IMG/VR virus record: IMGVR_UViG_3300049181_000050
Location: 1-22,927 of that record
Direction: 5' to 3' (one strand)
Length of the DNA stretch: 22,927 bases
DNA from: a virus
How positions within the stretch are numbered: position 1 is the first letter of the stretch; each line of letters begins with the position of its first letter. This document shows positions 8,460 to 15,415 of the stretch, in pieces. The position numbers were made by a program, and so were the translations under genes. Below the pieces are notes generated by a model. That model was not told the DNA's origin. It ran no database searches and saw only the letters and a list, made by a program, of their open reading frames with translations.

Positions 8460-8791
8460 TTTCCCGCGTCGCCGGGTGCCGGTTCAGCCGAGGCCGCAGA
8501 TGCGCCGAAATAGGCCGAGATGCCTTCGGTGATCACAGCCATCACAGCTGCGAGGCCAGCATCGTCTATCAGATCGTCCGACTTTTCGCGCGTGACGCGG
8601 TGGCCGGGCTGGAGCGCCGCCCAGAAAACCGCGCTGATCGCGTCGAAGCCGACCTTTTGGCCCCCGCTGCCGAACACGGCCGCGATGCTTTCGCCCAGCT
8701 CCTTCTCGGCAAGCCGGAGCGTGCCGAACTTGAAGACGAGGCGGTAGGTGTTACCGCCGATCTCGATCACCTTGTGCGAGGCTCCGTTCAC
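8420..8791 (-). CDS. Tail assembly chaperone, frame-0 product (lambda G-type / GTA gp10-like)
   Basis: The 123-residue product starts at GTG 8791, which overlaps the tail tube stop as GTGA. The longer upstream extension of this frame is Arg-rich shadow translation of the tail tube gene and is rejected. The sequence VIEIGGNTYRLVFKFGTLRLAEKELG, then FDAISAVFWAALQPGHRV, fits the GTA gp10-like family (also called GTA TAM or gene transfer agent family protein), small helical proteins between tail tube and tape measure. These coat the tape measure during tail assembly and are absent from virions. The C-terminus is a Pro, Ala and Lys-rich tail, downstream of the frameshift site at residues 110-111. 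Most ribosomes should make this short form and a minority the extended form. Confidence 0.85.
   Translation of the reverse strand: MNGASHKVIEIGGNTYRLVFKFGTLRLAEKELGESIAAVFGSGGQKVGFDAISAVFWAALQPGHRVTREKSDDLIDDAGLAAVMAVITEGISAYFGASAASAEPAPGDAGNAPPPKEAKKPTP
8459..8465 (-). promoter_or_regulatory. Programmed -1 frameshift slippery heptamer GGGAAAC
   Basis: Read on the minus strand in the chaperone frame the site is G GGA AAC, a perfect X XXY YYZ heptamer of the class used in lambda G/GT (GGGAAAG). After slippage the tRNAs re-pair on GGG and AAA and translation continues with CGC at 8459. An AAGGAGG sequence lies about 12 nt downstream and GC-rich sequence surrounds the site; I have not modelled a stimulatory structure. 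Confidence 0.85.
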
Positions 8792-9222
8792 GAGGCGGGC
8801 CCTTCGGTCACCGCACGGGTAATGCGGATCATCAGGGTGGCGGTCATTGGCGCGTTCGGCTCGATCTGGTTGACCTTGTAGCTGCGCACGAAGCCGGTGC
8901 CCGAATCCTGCCGCAGCGGCGAGCCGTCGGTGTCGGGATAGACGATCTTCCACGCGCGGACATCGCCCGCCGCCTTGGCAGCGCGGCACAGCTGGTCGGT
9001 GGTCGAGTTGGGGACGTGCATGATTTCCACGGTCAGCTCACCGCCGTCGATCATGCCGACGATGTATTCCTTGCGGCGGTTGGGCGAGGCGAGGCTGGTG
9101 ACCTCGTGCTCGTCCGCCACGTCTTCGGGCGGGGTCACGCTGCCGACGCGCTCCAGCTCGAACAGGGTGCTGCCATTGTGAAGGTGGAACTGGCCGCCCC
9201 ACCCGATTGCTTCACCTGCCAT
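8788..9222 (-). CDS. Major tail tube protein
   Basis: This 144-residue protein sits between the tail terminator and the tail chaperone, the position of the tail tube subunit in siphophages. It has the mixed beta features of the family: an N-terminal GWGGQFHLHNGSTLFELERV, a loop with PPEDVADEHEVTSLASPNRRKEYI in which the tube protein usually turns between strands, then GGELTVEIMHVP and the C-terminal strand MTATLMIRITR. Such proteins stack as hexamer rings around the tape measure. The ATG at 9222 is preceded by AAAGGAA at good spacing. No C-terminal Ig-like domain is present, so this is a minimal tube protein. It ends in a GTGA overlap with the chaperone gene. Confidence 0.88.
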   Translation of the reverse strand: MAGEAIGWGGQFHLHNGSTLFELERVGSVTPPEDVADEHEVTSLASPNRRKEYIVGMIDGGELTVEIMHVPNSTTDQLCRAAKAAGDVRAWKIVYPDTDGSPLRQDSGTGFVRSYKVNQIEPNAPMTATLMIRITRAVTEGPAS

Positions 9223-9249
9223 ATTGCGTTCCTTTCATGGTGTTGGTCT

Positions 9250-9639
9250 TCAGTCGTGCATCACCAGCAGATCGAACCGCTGACGGTAGATGCGCGCGCC
9301 TTCGGTTCGGTCGGTGTCTCCGCTCACGTTCTCGATCATCCCGCGGCCGAAGCGGATCCCGCCGAAGGTCCCGCCCGGCACAACGGCTGCGATCGCCGCG
9401 TCGCGCAGGGCGATGGCCTCGGCGCGGTTCATGGCGAGGCAGCTGATCTGCACCCGGCTTTCGCGGCGGGAATGAAATCCGCCGAGATGTTGCGGGCGCG
9501 GATCGCTGATCAGTTCGAGCACGCCGCCGGGCAGCCAGCTGGTCTGCTCGCGCTCGTCCCAGTCCCACCGATCGGCAGCGATAGCCGCAACTGCGGGAGC
9601 GGCGATCAAACGCCGCGCCAGTGCCTGCTGCCAATCCAT
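9250..9639 (-). CDS. DUF3168 tail terminator / tail completion protein
   Basis: The product is 129 residues from ATG 9639, with GGAG 8 nt upstream. A longer frame to 9870 exists, but its upstream part is Arg and Ser-rich shadow of the gp10-like gene. Features match DUF3168: a helix MDWQQALARRLIAAPAV, then WDWDEREQTSWLPGGVLELISDPRPQ, FHSRRESRVQISCLA with a beta strand, a helix RAEAIALRDAAIAAV, and the final strand ARIYRQRFDLLV. DUF3168 proteins form the ring that ends tail tube growth and joins tail to head (lambda gpU role). It directly follows the gp10-like stop (2 nt between stop and start). Confidence 0.88.
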   Translation of the reverse strand: MDWQQALARRLIAAPAVAAIAADRWDWDEREQTSWLPGGVLELISDPRPQHLGGFHSRRESRVQISCLAMNRAEAIALRDAAIAAVVPGGTFGGIRFGRGMIENVSGDTDRTEGARIYRQRFDLLVMHD

Positions 9640-9640
9640 C

Positions 9641-10135
9641 TTAGGCTCCACGCTTGGCGAGCTTGGCCGCCTCCTTCTCGATCGCCGGGCCGAGAGCCGC
9701 GGCGACAATCCCCGGCACCGCCAGCGCGTGTTGGTCGAACGCCGGCCGCATGAAGGGACGCGCTGCCACGCCTGGCCGTCCGAATTCGATAATGCCTGCC
9801 ACCCCGGCAACGCCCGGATCGCGATAGGAGCCGCTGCCATCAGCGCGCGGACGCATGACGGGCGGATCAATGCTGCGATCGATGCCGATCACGACGAAGA
9901 CCTGGTCGCCGTCATCACCTCGGTCGCCGCGCCCTGTCGCCATCTTGATCGATGCGCGCAAATAGTTGCCGCTGCCCGTTGCCGGATCATCCGGCGCGAG
10001 GCTGCGCGCGGTCTCCATGATCGGACGACCTCCCTCGCGCAGAGCAGCCCGCCCGACGCGGCGGATCGCCTTGAGATCGCCCAGCGCGCTAAGCTGCCGC
10101 TCGAGATCGGCGAGGCCTTCGATCCGGATCGTCAC
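9641..10135 (-). CDS. HK97 gp10-family tail completion protein
   Basis: This 164-residue protein begins with IRIEGLADLERQLSALGDLKAIR, followed by a helix RRVGRAALREGGRPIMETARSLAP, which is the signature of HK97_gp10 family proteins. A central strand pair carries DQVFVVIGID, and the end has GIIEFGRPGVAARPFMRPAFDQH, the usual EFGT-ARPFMRPA motif of the family. These proteins work at the head-tail interface during tail completion. The start is GTG (complement of 10133-10135), overlapping the previous stop as GTGA, with no strong ribosome-binding sequence, so coupled translation is likely. Confidence 0.9.
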   Translation of the reverse strand: MTIRIEGLADLERQLSALGDLKAIRRVGRAALREGGRPIMETARSLAPDDPATGSGNYLRASIKMATGRGDRGDDGDQVFVVIGIDRSIDPPVMRPRADGSGSYRDPGVAGVAGIIEFGRPGVAARPFMRPAFDQHALAVPGIVAAALGPAIEKEAAKLAKRGA

Positions 10136-10497
10136 GCGATCGGTTCCGATGCGTTTTCCAGTTCGCCGGCAATGGCGAAAATCTCAATGCCTTCACGCCG
10201 CCCCACTTCCATCGGCGGGGCAGTGATCTGGTAACGGCGGCCTTCGAAGATGATGGCGTCCTGCTCGGTTATGCTCGACGTCAAGCTGTCGTACCGCAGC
10301 CAGAAGCTCATCAACGCGATCCCCGAGCGGCCCTGACCTTCCTCGCCTTCACGCCCGCGAGCGGGTTTGACGCTGGCCGTGCGGCTGCCGATCGCGCTCC
10401 ACGCGCCCGGCGCCCGCGAATAGCCATCGTGCTGCGGCGCAGCCTGACGCTCGAAGGTGACCGAGCGGTTGAGCCGCCCGGCGGGGATGCGTGCCAT
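10132..10497 (-). CDS. Phage head closure / head-tail adaptor protein
   Basis: The 121-residue product has the SPP1 gp16-like head closure pattern: an N-terminal ARIPAGRLNRSVTFERQAAPQ strand, an internal G-W-S-A-I-G-S region (APGAWSAIGSRTASVKPARG), SFWLRYDSLTSSITEQDAIIFEGRRYQI and a closing strand ending EIFAIAGE. This family forms a ring under the connector that closes the filled head and receives the tail. The start is ATG 10497, 9 nt after the upstream stop. It is followed by gp10-like and DUF3168 proteins, the standard neck series. Confidence 0.9.
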   Translation of the reverse strand: MARIPAGRLNRSVTFERQAAPQHDGYSRAPGAWSAIGSRTASVKPARGREGEEGQGRSGIALMSFWLRYDSLTSSITEQDAIIFEGRRYQITAPPMEVGRREGIEIFAIAGELENASEPIA

Positions 10498-10506
10498 CTG
10501 TCAGGA

Positions 10507-10920
10507 TCAGGCCAGCGCGACGCCGGCTTCCTGAATTCCGACTTCAAGAACCGAGGTCGAGGTGGCGATCCCGATGATCACCGGATAATCTCCGGCCGCG
10601 ATATCCGCGACCGGCGCGATCCCGCCCGCGTTGGGCGAAAGGTAATAAGCAACGCCCGCCGTCAGCGTCGCGCCGATTGTGACCGGCCCCTTGTTTGCAA
10701 TGGCGAGCGGCTGCCCGTCCGCCGCGCCGTTCAGCGCGATCCCGACCGGGCTGCGCACCGCGGCAGTGGCGCTGTCGCAATCGGCAAGCTTGAACTTGTC
10801 ATCGGCCGCATCCTTGTAGACAGCCTGACCGGCGGTGATGGTCGCACCAGCGGTGCCATAAGTGATGCGCGCGTCATCGCCTGCGACAACGCTGGCGGCA
10901 GTAATCGAGAGGTCAGCCAT
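10507..10920 (-). CDS. Probable capsid cement/decoration protein
   Basis: This 137-residue protein is rich in Ala, Gly, Thr and Ile and low in charge, with a repeated strand-turn pattern: ATITAGQAVYKDAADDKFKLAD, SPVGIALNGAADGQPLAIA, GPVTIGATLTAGVAYYLSP. This resembles the compact beta-rich folds of capsid decoration proteins and other DUF2190-like phage proteins, in which AGQ-VY and G-VT-G turns recur. It sits in the head-tail region between the connector and the head closure genes. AAAGGAAA lies 4 nt before the ATG at 10920. Family assignment is by pattern only; a tail or connector accessory role is possible. Confidence 0.6.
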   Translation of the reverse strand: MADLSITAASVVAGDDARITYGTAGATITAGQAVYKDAADDKFKLADCDSATAAVRSPVGIALNGAADGQPLAIANKGPVTIGATLTAGVAYYLSPNAGGIAPVADIAAGDYPVIIGIATSTSVLEVGIQEAGVALA

Positions 10921-10963
10921 GATGGTTTCCTTTGTGGCAGATCGATGAGATGGCGATGCCCGG

Positions 10964-11539
10964 TCAGATCACCGGCATCCGGTACTGGCTGCAGAGCATC
11001 TTGAATCCGAGCGGGATCTCGCTCGAGATGGTGCCGGTGATCACCGCCTCGCGGTGCAGGAACAGGTGGGCGGCGAACAGCTTCACTGCCTGCACCAGCG
11101 CCGCAGGGCGCTCTTCAGCGGCGAAGCCGGCATCGAAAATGATCACGACCCCGCCGCCGATGCCGCTCGGCAGAGTGCGGCCGGGCTTCAGCGCGATATG
11201 GTCGCGCATGACAACCCGCCAGTCGGAGGCGGTGCCTGTGACCGCCTCGCCTTCACTGTCGAGCCAGGTGATCGCGGTGATAGCCGTGACTGGCCAGACG
11301 CCGAGCCGGACGTTTGAACACAGGGCCTCGGTGCGCAAGGTCGCACCCGAAACCTCGCCAAGGCGGATCCCGCAATACCGCTCGACCATGTCGACAGCGG
11401 CGTCGCGGTAAAGCCCGATCAGGTCGTCGAATTCGGTCTCTTCGGCGGTGAAGGAGAGGTGATCCTTCATGTCGGCAAGCGAAACGATGCCCTCGGCATA
11501 GTTTGTGGGTAGGGCGAAAGGAGCCAGTTCGAACTGCAT
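10964..11539 (-). CDS. Head-tail connector protein (gp6-like)
   Basis: The 191-residue product matches gp6-like head-tail connectors (HK97 gp6/SPP1 gp15 type). The N-terminal part has VSLADMKDHLSFTAEETEFDDLIGLYRDAAVDMVERYCGI, where the LADMKDHL and DDLIGLYRDAAVDMVE helices are the family signature. A beta insert follows (VRLGVWPVTAITAITWLDSEG), and the C-terminal helices PAALVQAVKLFAAHLFLHRE close the fold. It forms a ring docked on the portal. GAGAGGGCGAG lies just before the ATG at 11539. Confidence 0.9.
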   Translation of the reverse strand: MQFELAPFALPTNYAEGIVSLADMKDHLSFTAEETEFDDLIGLYRDAAVDMVERYCGIRLGEVSGATLRTEALCSNVRLGVWPVTAITAITWLDSEGEAVTGTASDWRVVMRDHIALKPGRTLPSGIGGGVVIIFDAGFAAEERPAALVQAVKLFAAHLFLHREAVITGTISSEIPLGFKMLCSQYRMPVI

Positions 11540-11568
11540 CTCGCCCTCTCGCCTCCGGTTAATTTGAA

Positions 11569-12276
11569 TTACGCGGCCGATCTGGTCGGCATGGCTTCAT
11601 TGCCGTGCAGCAGTTCGGTGATCGAACCGCGCCAGCACGCCTGCCCCCAGTGACCAAATTCGATGAAGGGATGGAGCCAGACGTCGCCGCCCAATGCCCG
11701 CCAGCGTTCGCAGAACGTGAAGTCCTCCGACCAGCGCAGGCCATCGCGGACGAGATGCTCGAAAAAAGCGTGCATCGCGCGGGGACCGTCGCGGTGCGAA
11801 TTGTCGGTGTAAGCGATCTCGGGATGCGCGACGGCAATCGCCTCGAACACCTCCCGCTTGATCATCATGAAGCCGGTGCCGGCCCGGGCGATCTTGATCG
11901 CGCCAGTTTCGCGGCACTGGTGCAGTGTCTCGTGGCAGTCCTCGAGGAAAGCAATCGCGAATTCGTTGCGCTCGTTCTTCTTGCGGTATGCCCCTGCGAT
12001 CAGCGGCTTGTCAGCCGCGAGCAGGGCGAGGATTGCGTCCGGTTCGAACTCAGTGTCGGCGTCAATGAATAGCAGATGGGTGAAGTCGCTGGCCAAGAAG
12101 GCTGCTGCCGCACGGTCCCGGCCACGATCGACGAGGCTGTCCTCGAAGATCATGGCATAATGCTTCAACCCCTGCGCCGCCAGCGCCGCGCCGGCCTTCC
12201 ACAGCGACTGCGCAAATGCAGGTGTGACATAGCCGTGCGAATGGGTGGCGATCAGGACGCCGGTCTCTTCTACCAT
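11569..12276 (-). CDS. GT-A type glycosyltransferase-like protein in the head cassette
   Basis: The 235-residue product reads as a short GT-A fold transferase. GVLIATHSHGYVTPAF opens the first strand, residues about 48-56 are LVDRGRDRA, FIDADTEF provides a DxD-type motif at 72-74, GTGFMMIKREVF follows near 133, and SEDFTFCERWRALGGDVWLHP near 183 gives the acidic ED pair usual for the catalytic base region. ATG 12276 has GGAGG 4 nt upstream; an upstream in-frame extension to 12309 lacks such support. Sugar and acceptor cannot be read from sequence. Its position between capsid and connector genes, sharing their direction and spacing, suggests it is expressed with virion genes. It may modify capsid or tail proteins, or a host surface polymer (inference). 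There is no membrane segment or signal peptide. Confidence 0.82.
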   Translation of the reverse strand: MVEETGVLIATHSHGYVTPAFAQSLWKAGAALAAQGLKHYAMIFEDSLVDRGRDRAAAAFLASDFTHLLFIDADTEFEPDAILALLAADKPLIAGAYRKKNERNEFAIAFLEDCHETLHQCRETGAIKIARAGTGFMMIKREVFEAIAVAHPEIAYTDNSHRDGPRAMHAFFEHLVRDGLRWSEDFTFCERWRALGGDVWLHPFIEFGHWGQACWRGSITELLHGNEAMPTRSAA

Positions 12277-12339
12277 GAAGCCTCCAGAAATGAGAACGGG
12301 GCGGACCATAGGCCCGCCCCGCCAATTGGATCGCGCCGA

Positions 12340-13557
12340 TCAGATGCGGGTCGCGATCAGCTTGATCGCTTCACTGTCGATCACCGAACCGCCCACACGC
12401 TTGGTCGCGTAGAACTGGACGTAGGGCTTGTTCGAGTACGGATCGCGCAGGATGCGGGTGCCGAAGCGGTCGACGATCAGGTAACCCCGCCCGAAGTTGC
12501 CGAAGGCGATCGGGAAGGTGTTGATCGCGACATCGGGCATGTCCTGTGCTTCGACCGCAGCATAGCCGAGGATCGTCTGCGGCTGACCTTCGGCCAGACC
12601 AGGACGCCAGATCAGATCGCCATCCACGTTCTTGAACTTGCGGATAGCTGCCATCGTCAGGCTGTTGGCCATCCACACCGCACCGGCGCGCAGTTCGCTC
12701 TTGAGCGAGTGAACCGTGTCGATGAAAGTATCGACCGGGCTGGTCGAGCTGGATACGGCGACAAAGCCGCCGGCGACGCCGGTGTTGATCCGCTGCAGAT
12801 GCCCGAAGGTGCGGACCGCGTCAGCCGAAGCGTTGATGGTGCCCGCCAGGAACCCGAGCGGACGGTTGGTGCCGCTACCCGAGATGAACGCCGCGCCTTC
12901 CGCCTTGGCGAACTCGGCGCCGATTTCCTCGACAAGGAATTGCTCCACGTCAAAGAAGGCGTCGTCCAGCATCCGCTGGGTCGCGAAGGGGTTGGCATAG
13001 ACCTCGCCCATGTTGGGAGTGATCTCGGCGAACTGCGGCGAGCTGGTTTCCGGGCGAGTGTCCGTTTCGCCGACCCAGCCCGACGCCGTGCCGCGCAGGT
13101 TGACCAGCTTCTTATAGTCGGACCCGCCAATCGTCACCTGACCGGAAACCGCGCGGAACGGGGTCACCTGCTTGATCAGTGCGAGGATGTTGCGGTCGAG
13201 CTGCTCCGGCACCGCAAAACCGCCATCGGCCGAGGTGGTGACGTTGAGCGCCTTCTGCTCGAGATCCTGCAGGCCATCTTCACGGCCCTTGCGCAGAAAT
13301 TCGGCGTAAGCCTTCCGGTGCTCGGCCTTGAGCGCGATGACTTCCTGCTCGAGCGAGTCGAGAGTGTCCTTCTTGGCTTCGAGCGCGGCGAGGATGTCCT
13401 TCTTCGCCTCGAATTCACCGAACGCCTTCGACATGCGGTCGATCTTTTCAGCGGTCAGCGGGTCGACGGTGCCGCTCTTCTTGATTTCGGCGAGCTCGGC
13501 CGCGTTGGCCGCTTTGAACTCTTCGAAACCACGCGCGACGTCTTCAATGGTCTTCAT
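12340..13557 (-). CDS. Major capsid protein, HK97 fold
   Basis: The 405-residue product has a charged coiled-coil N-terminus (residues 1-103) that serves as the internal scaffold (delta domain) and is likely removed by the adjacent protease near residue 100. The mature part starts around LNVTTSADGGFAVPEQLD. Later features are typical of the family: GTASGWVGETDTRPET (E-loop region), FFDVEQFLVEEIGAEFAKAEGAAFISGSGTNRP (spine helix and GxGxNxPxG loop), and DFA-like ending with FGNFGRGYLIVDRFG and VQFYATKRVGGSV. Start: ATG 13557 has AAGGAAA 7 nt upstream; a TTG two codons earlier is possible but weaker. The delta domain contains an exact-spacing tandem repeat EAKKDILAAL/EAKKDTLDSL (residues 50-69). 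Confidence 0.96.
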   Translation of the reverse strand: MKTIEDVARGFEEFKAANAAELAEIKKSGTVDPLTAEKIDRMSKAFGEFEAKKDILAALEAKKDTLDSLEQEVIALKAEHRKAYAEFLRKGREDGLQDLEQKALNVTTSADGGFAVPEQLDRNILALIKQVTPFRAVSGQVTIGGSDYKKLVNLRGTASGWVGETDTRPETSSPQFAEITPNMGEVYANPFATQRMLDDAFFDVEQFLVEEIGAEFAKAEGAAFISGSGTNRPLGFLAGTINASADAVRTFGHLQRINTGVAGGFVAVSSSTSPVDTFIDTVHSLKSELRAGAVWMANSLTMAAIRKFKNVDGDLIWRPGLAEGQPQTILGYAAVEAQDMPDVAINTFPIAFGNFGRGYLIVDRFGTRILRDPYSNKPYVQFYATKRVGGSVIDSEAIKLIATRI

Positions 13558-13559
13558 GA

Positions 13560-14210
13560 TCAATTTCCTTTGAGACTGGTGAGGAGGCGCTCGAAGGCTG
13601 CCTGCTCTTGGGCTTCGGCGATCTCAGCCTCGACTTCCCGTCGCTGCGCTCCCTTGATGGCCGAAATGATCGCCTTCGCTTCGGCTTGGGAGGGGCGCTC
13701 TACATCCCGCAGCAGCGCCTCGATTTCTCTGATTGTATTAGCCTCGGAAAAGGCCTTCACCCCGGTGACCCGCGCCTCGTCATTGGCGGGCATGGTCACC
13801 AGCGAAACCTCTTTTAGATCGAGGTCGATGATGTCGCGGCCATTACTTTCGTAAACCGTGCGGCGGTAACCGATCGATAGCCCGGTCACCGACCCAGCCT
13901 TGAGGTGCGCGTAAGCACGCCGCGCCAACTCGTCATCCTCGACCAGCAGTCGGCCTTTGACGTAAAGCCCCTGGGCATCCTCGCGCATTTCGGTCCAGAC
14001 CCCGATCGGGTCTTCCATCCGGTGCTGCCAGAGCATGGAAGGATAGCGGCCGGTCTTGGCCGCCTCGGCAAGCGATTTGGAAAACGCACCAGGCTTTACG
14101 ACGTCGCCGTAGGAATCGATCACGTCGAAGACCGAACCATAGCCCTCGAACTCGCCGGTCGCACCGGTGTCGAACTTGAGCGCCAGCGCGCCAGCAACCT
14201 TATGCAGCAT
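13560..14210 (-). CDS. HK97-type prohead protease
   Basis: The 216-residue product matches HK97 prohead proteases. EGYGSVFDVIDSYGDVVKPGAF is the entry motif, LWQHRMEDPIGVW provides the catalytic His (63), and GSVTGLSIGYR the nucleophilic Ser (112). LKEVSLVTMPANDEARV is the usual acidic strand that follows. The C-terminal 60 residues are charged helices that probably target the enzyme to the prohead. It overlaps the portal gene by 11 nt at its start and precedes the capsid gene with the capsid ribosome-binding sequence inside its last codons. It would cut the capsid delta domain during maturation and then itself. Confidence 0.94.
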   Translation of the reverse strand: MLHKVAGALALKFDTGATGEFEGYGSVFDVIDSYGDVVKPGAFSKSLAEAAKTGRYPSMLWQHRMEDPIGVWTEMREDAQGLYVKGRLLVEDDELARRAYAHLKAGSVTGLSIGYRRTVYESNGRDIIDLDLKEVSLVTMPANDEARVTGVKAFSEANTIREIEALLRDVERPSQAEAKAIISAIKGAQRREVEAEIAEAQEQAAFERLLTSLKGN

Positions 14211-15405
14211 CAGGAAGCGCTCCCTCGGGCAGCGAATTGGGGGTCATTCGGTAATCATCACCGCCATCGCGCGGGTTCATCCCCAGCATTCGGCGGGCTT
14301 CGTTCGGGTTCATCACCCCGTTGTTGATTGCCAGCTGGAAGCTGGTCATCAGACTCTGGAAATCGCCCTGCGTCAGCTTGGTGGTGTCGAAATCCACCAC
14401 CAGACCATTGCCTTCAAGGCCCCAGAGCAGATCACGCTTGATCGCCTGCTCCCAGCATTCCAACCAAGCTTCCAAACAGTTGCGGACGAAGTCGAGCGAC
14501 TGGTGCTCGATGTTGGTGAAGGTGGCGCGCTCCAAATCCCCCAGCATGTGCGGGGGGATATTGAACAGCGACGCGATTTCGGTCCGGTTGAACTTTCGAG
14601 TTTCGAGAAACTGGCTATCCTCAGCAGACATGCTGATCGCCTGCCAGCTCATTCCCTCTTCAAGGATCAGCGGGCGCCCGGCATTCGCGCTGCCGGCGAA
14701 TTTCTCTTCGAACTGCGCGCGCAGACGAGTGATCGCCTCTTCGGAAAGCGCCCCATCCTTCTTCAATACACCGCTCGGCGTCGCGCCGTTAGCGAACATG
14801 GTCGAGCCATATTCATCGACCGCCAGCGCCATACCGATCGCATTGCGCGCCGCCGCGATCGGGTTGATCCCGACCACGCCATAGGATGACATGCCGCGAA
14901 GATGCAGGACGTCGCGCTGCTCTAGCGTCAGGGTCTCCCCAAGGATGCCGTGGCCGCGATAGATCAGCGAGCCGTCGGCGCGCTGCTCGACAGTGACGTA
15001 ATTCGGGTGCATCGGAATCAGCGCCGCGGGTCGGGTGCCGATGCGGATGATGCGGGCGTAGGCATTGCCGCGTAGGGCAAGGTGCCCCATCATCATCGAC
15101 TGGAATTCGAAAGCAGTCTGCCAATTGTTTGGCTTCCAGCGCAGCATTTGCGCGATCGGATGATCCGGCAGCAGGACGCGCGTCTCGCCTTGCTCCCGGT
15201 AGAGGTTAAGCGGCAGGCGGCCAACCGAACTGGCGAGAAGGCGCACCGCGGCAAAAACCGTCGTCACGCGCATTGCCGTGTCCGAGCTGACAAGTTGCCC
15301 GCTCGCAGTTTGCACGCCCGAATTGTAGATCAGCGACGCCATTTCATGCGACGCGATCGACTTCTTGCTCGGCCCCAGTAGCCAGTCGCGGAGAGATTCG
15401 AACAT
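14200..15405 (-). CDS. Portal protein, HK97 family
   Basis: The 401-residue product fits HK97-like portal proteins. The N-terminus MFESLRDWLLGPSKKS is followed by VSSDTAMRVTTVFAAVRLLASSVGRLPLNLYRE, the hallmark of the family. Later come GNAYARIIRIG, VLHLRGMSSYGVVGINPIAAARNAIG and SAEDSQFLETRKFNRTEIASLFNIPPHMLGD. The C-terminus has NGVMNPNEARRMLGMNP. Twelve copies form the DNA channel at one vertex. ATG 15405 is chosen because a strong GGGAGG lies 4 nt upstream; a further 13 codons upstream in frame belong to the intergenic region. The TerL stop lies only 10 nt before it, just ahead of the ribosome-binding site. Confidence 0.96.
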   Translation of the reverse strand: MFESLRDWLLGPSKKSIASHEMASLIYNSGVQTASGQLVSSDTAMRVTTVFAAVRLLASSVGRLPLNLYREQGETRVLLPDHPIAQMLRWKPNNWQTAFEFQSMMMGHLALRGNAYARIIRIGTRPAALIPMHPNYVTVEQRADGSLIYRGHGILGETLTLEQRDVLHLRGMSSYGVVGINPIAAARNAIGMALAVDEYGSTMFANGATPSGVLKKDGALSEEAITRLRAQFEEKFAGSANAGRPLILEEGMSWQAISMSAEDSQFLETRKFNRTEIASLFNIPPHMLGDLERATFTNIEHQSLDFVRNCLEAWLECWEQAIKRDLLWGLEGNGLVVDFDTTKLTQGDFQSLMTSFQLAINNGVMNPNEARRMLGMNPRDGGDDYRMTPNSLPEGALPDAA

Positions 15406-15415
15406 CAAACCTCCC

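Noticed and set aside
7137-8513. Plus-strand 458-codon ORF opposite the tape measure and chaperone genes
   Set aside because: Ser/Ala/Pro-rich antisense translation of the hydrophobic tape measure; no start context or family features.
9640-9870. Upstream extension of the DUF3168 gene to 9870
   Set aside because: The added residues are Arg/Ser-rich, overlap the gp10-like gene, and ATG 9639 has a good ribosome-binding site.
12076-13854. Plus-strand 592-codon ORF opposite the capsid and glycosyltransferase genes
   Set aside because: It is antisense to clearly recognised genes, is low in family-like motifs, and such long antisense frames are expected in GC-rich DNA.
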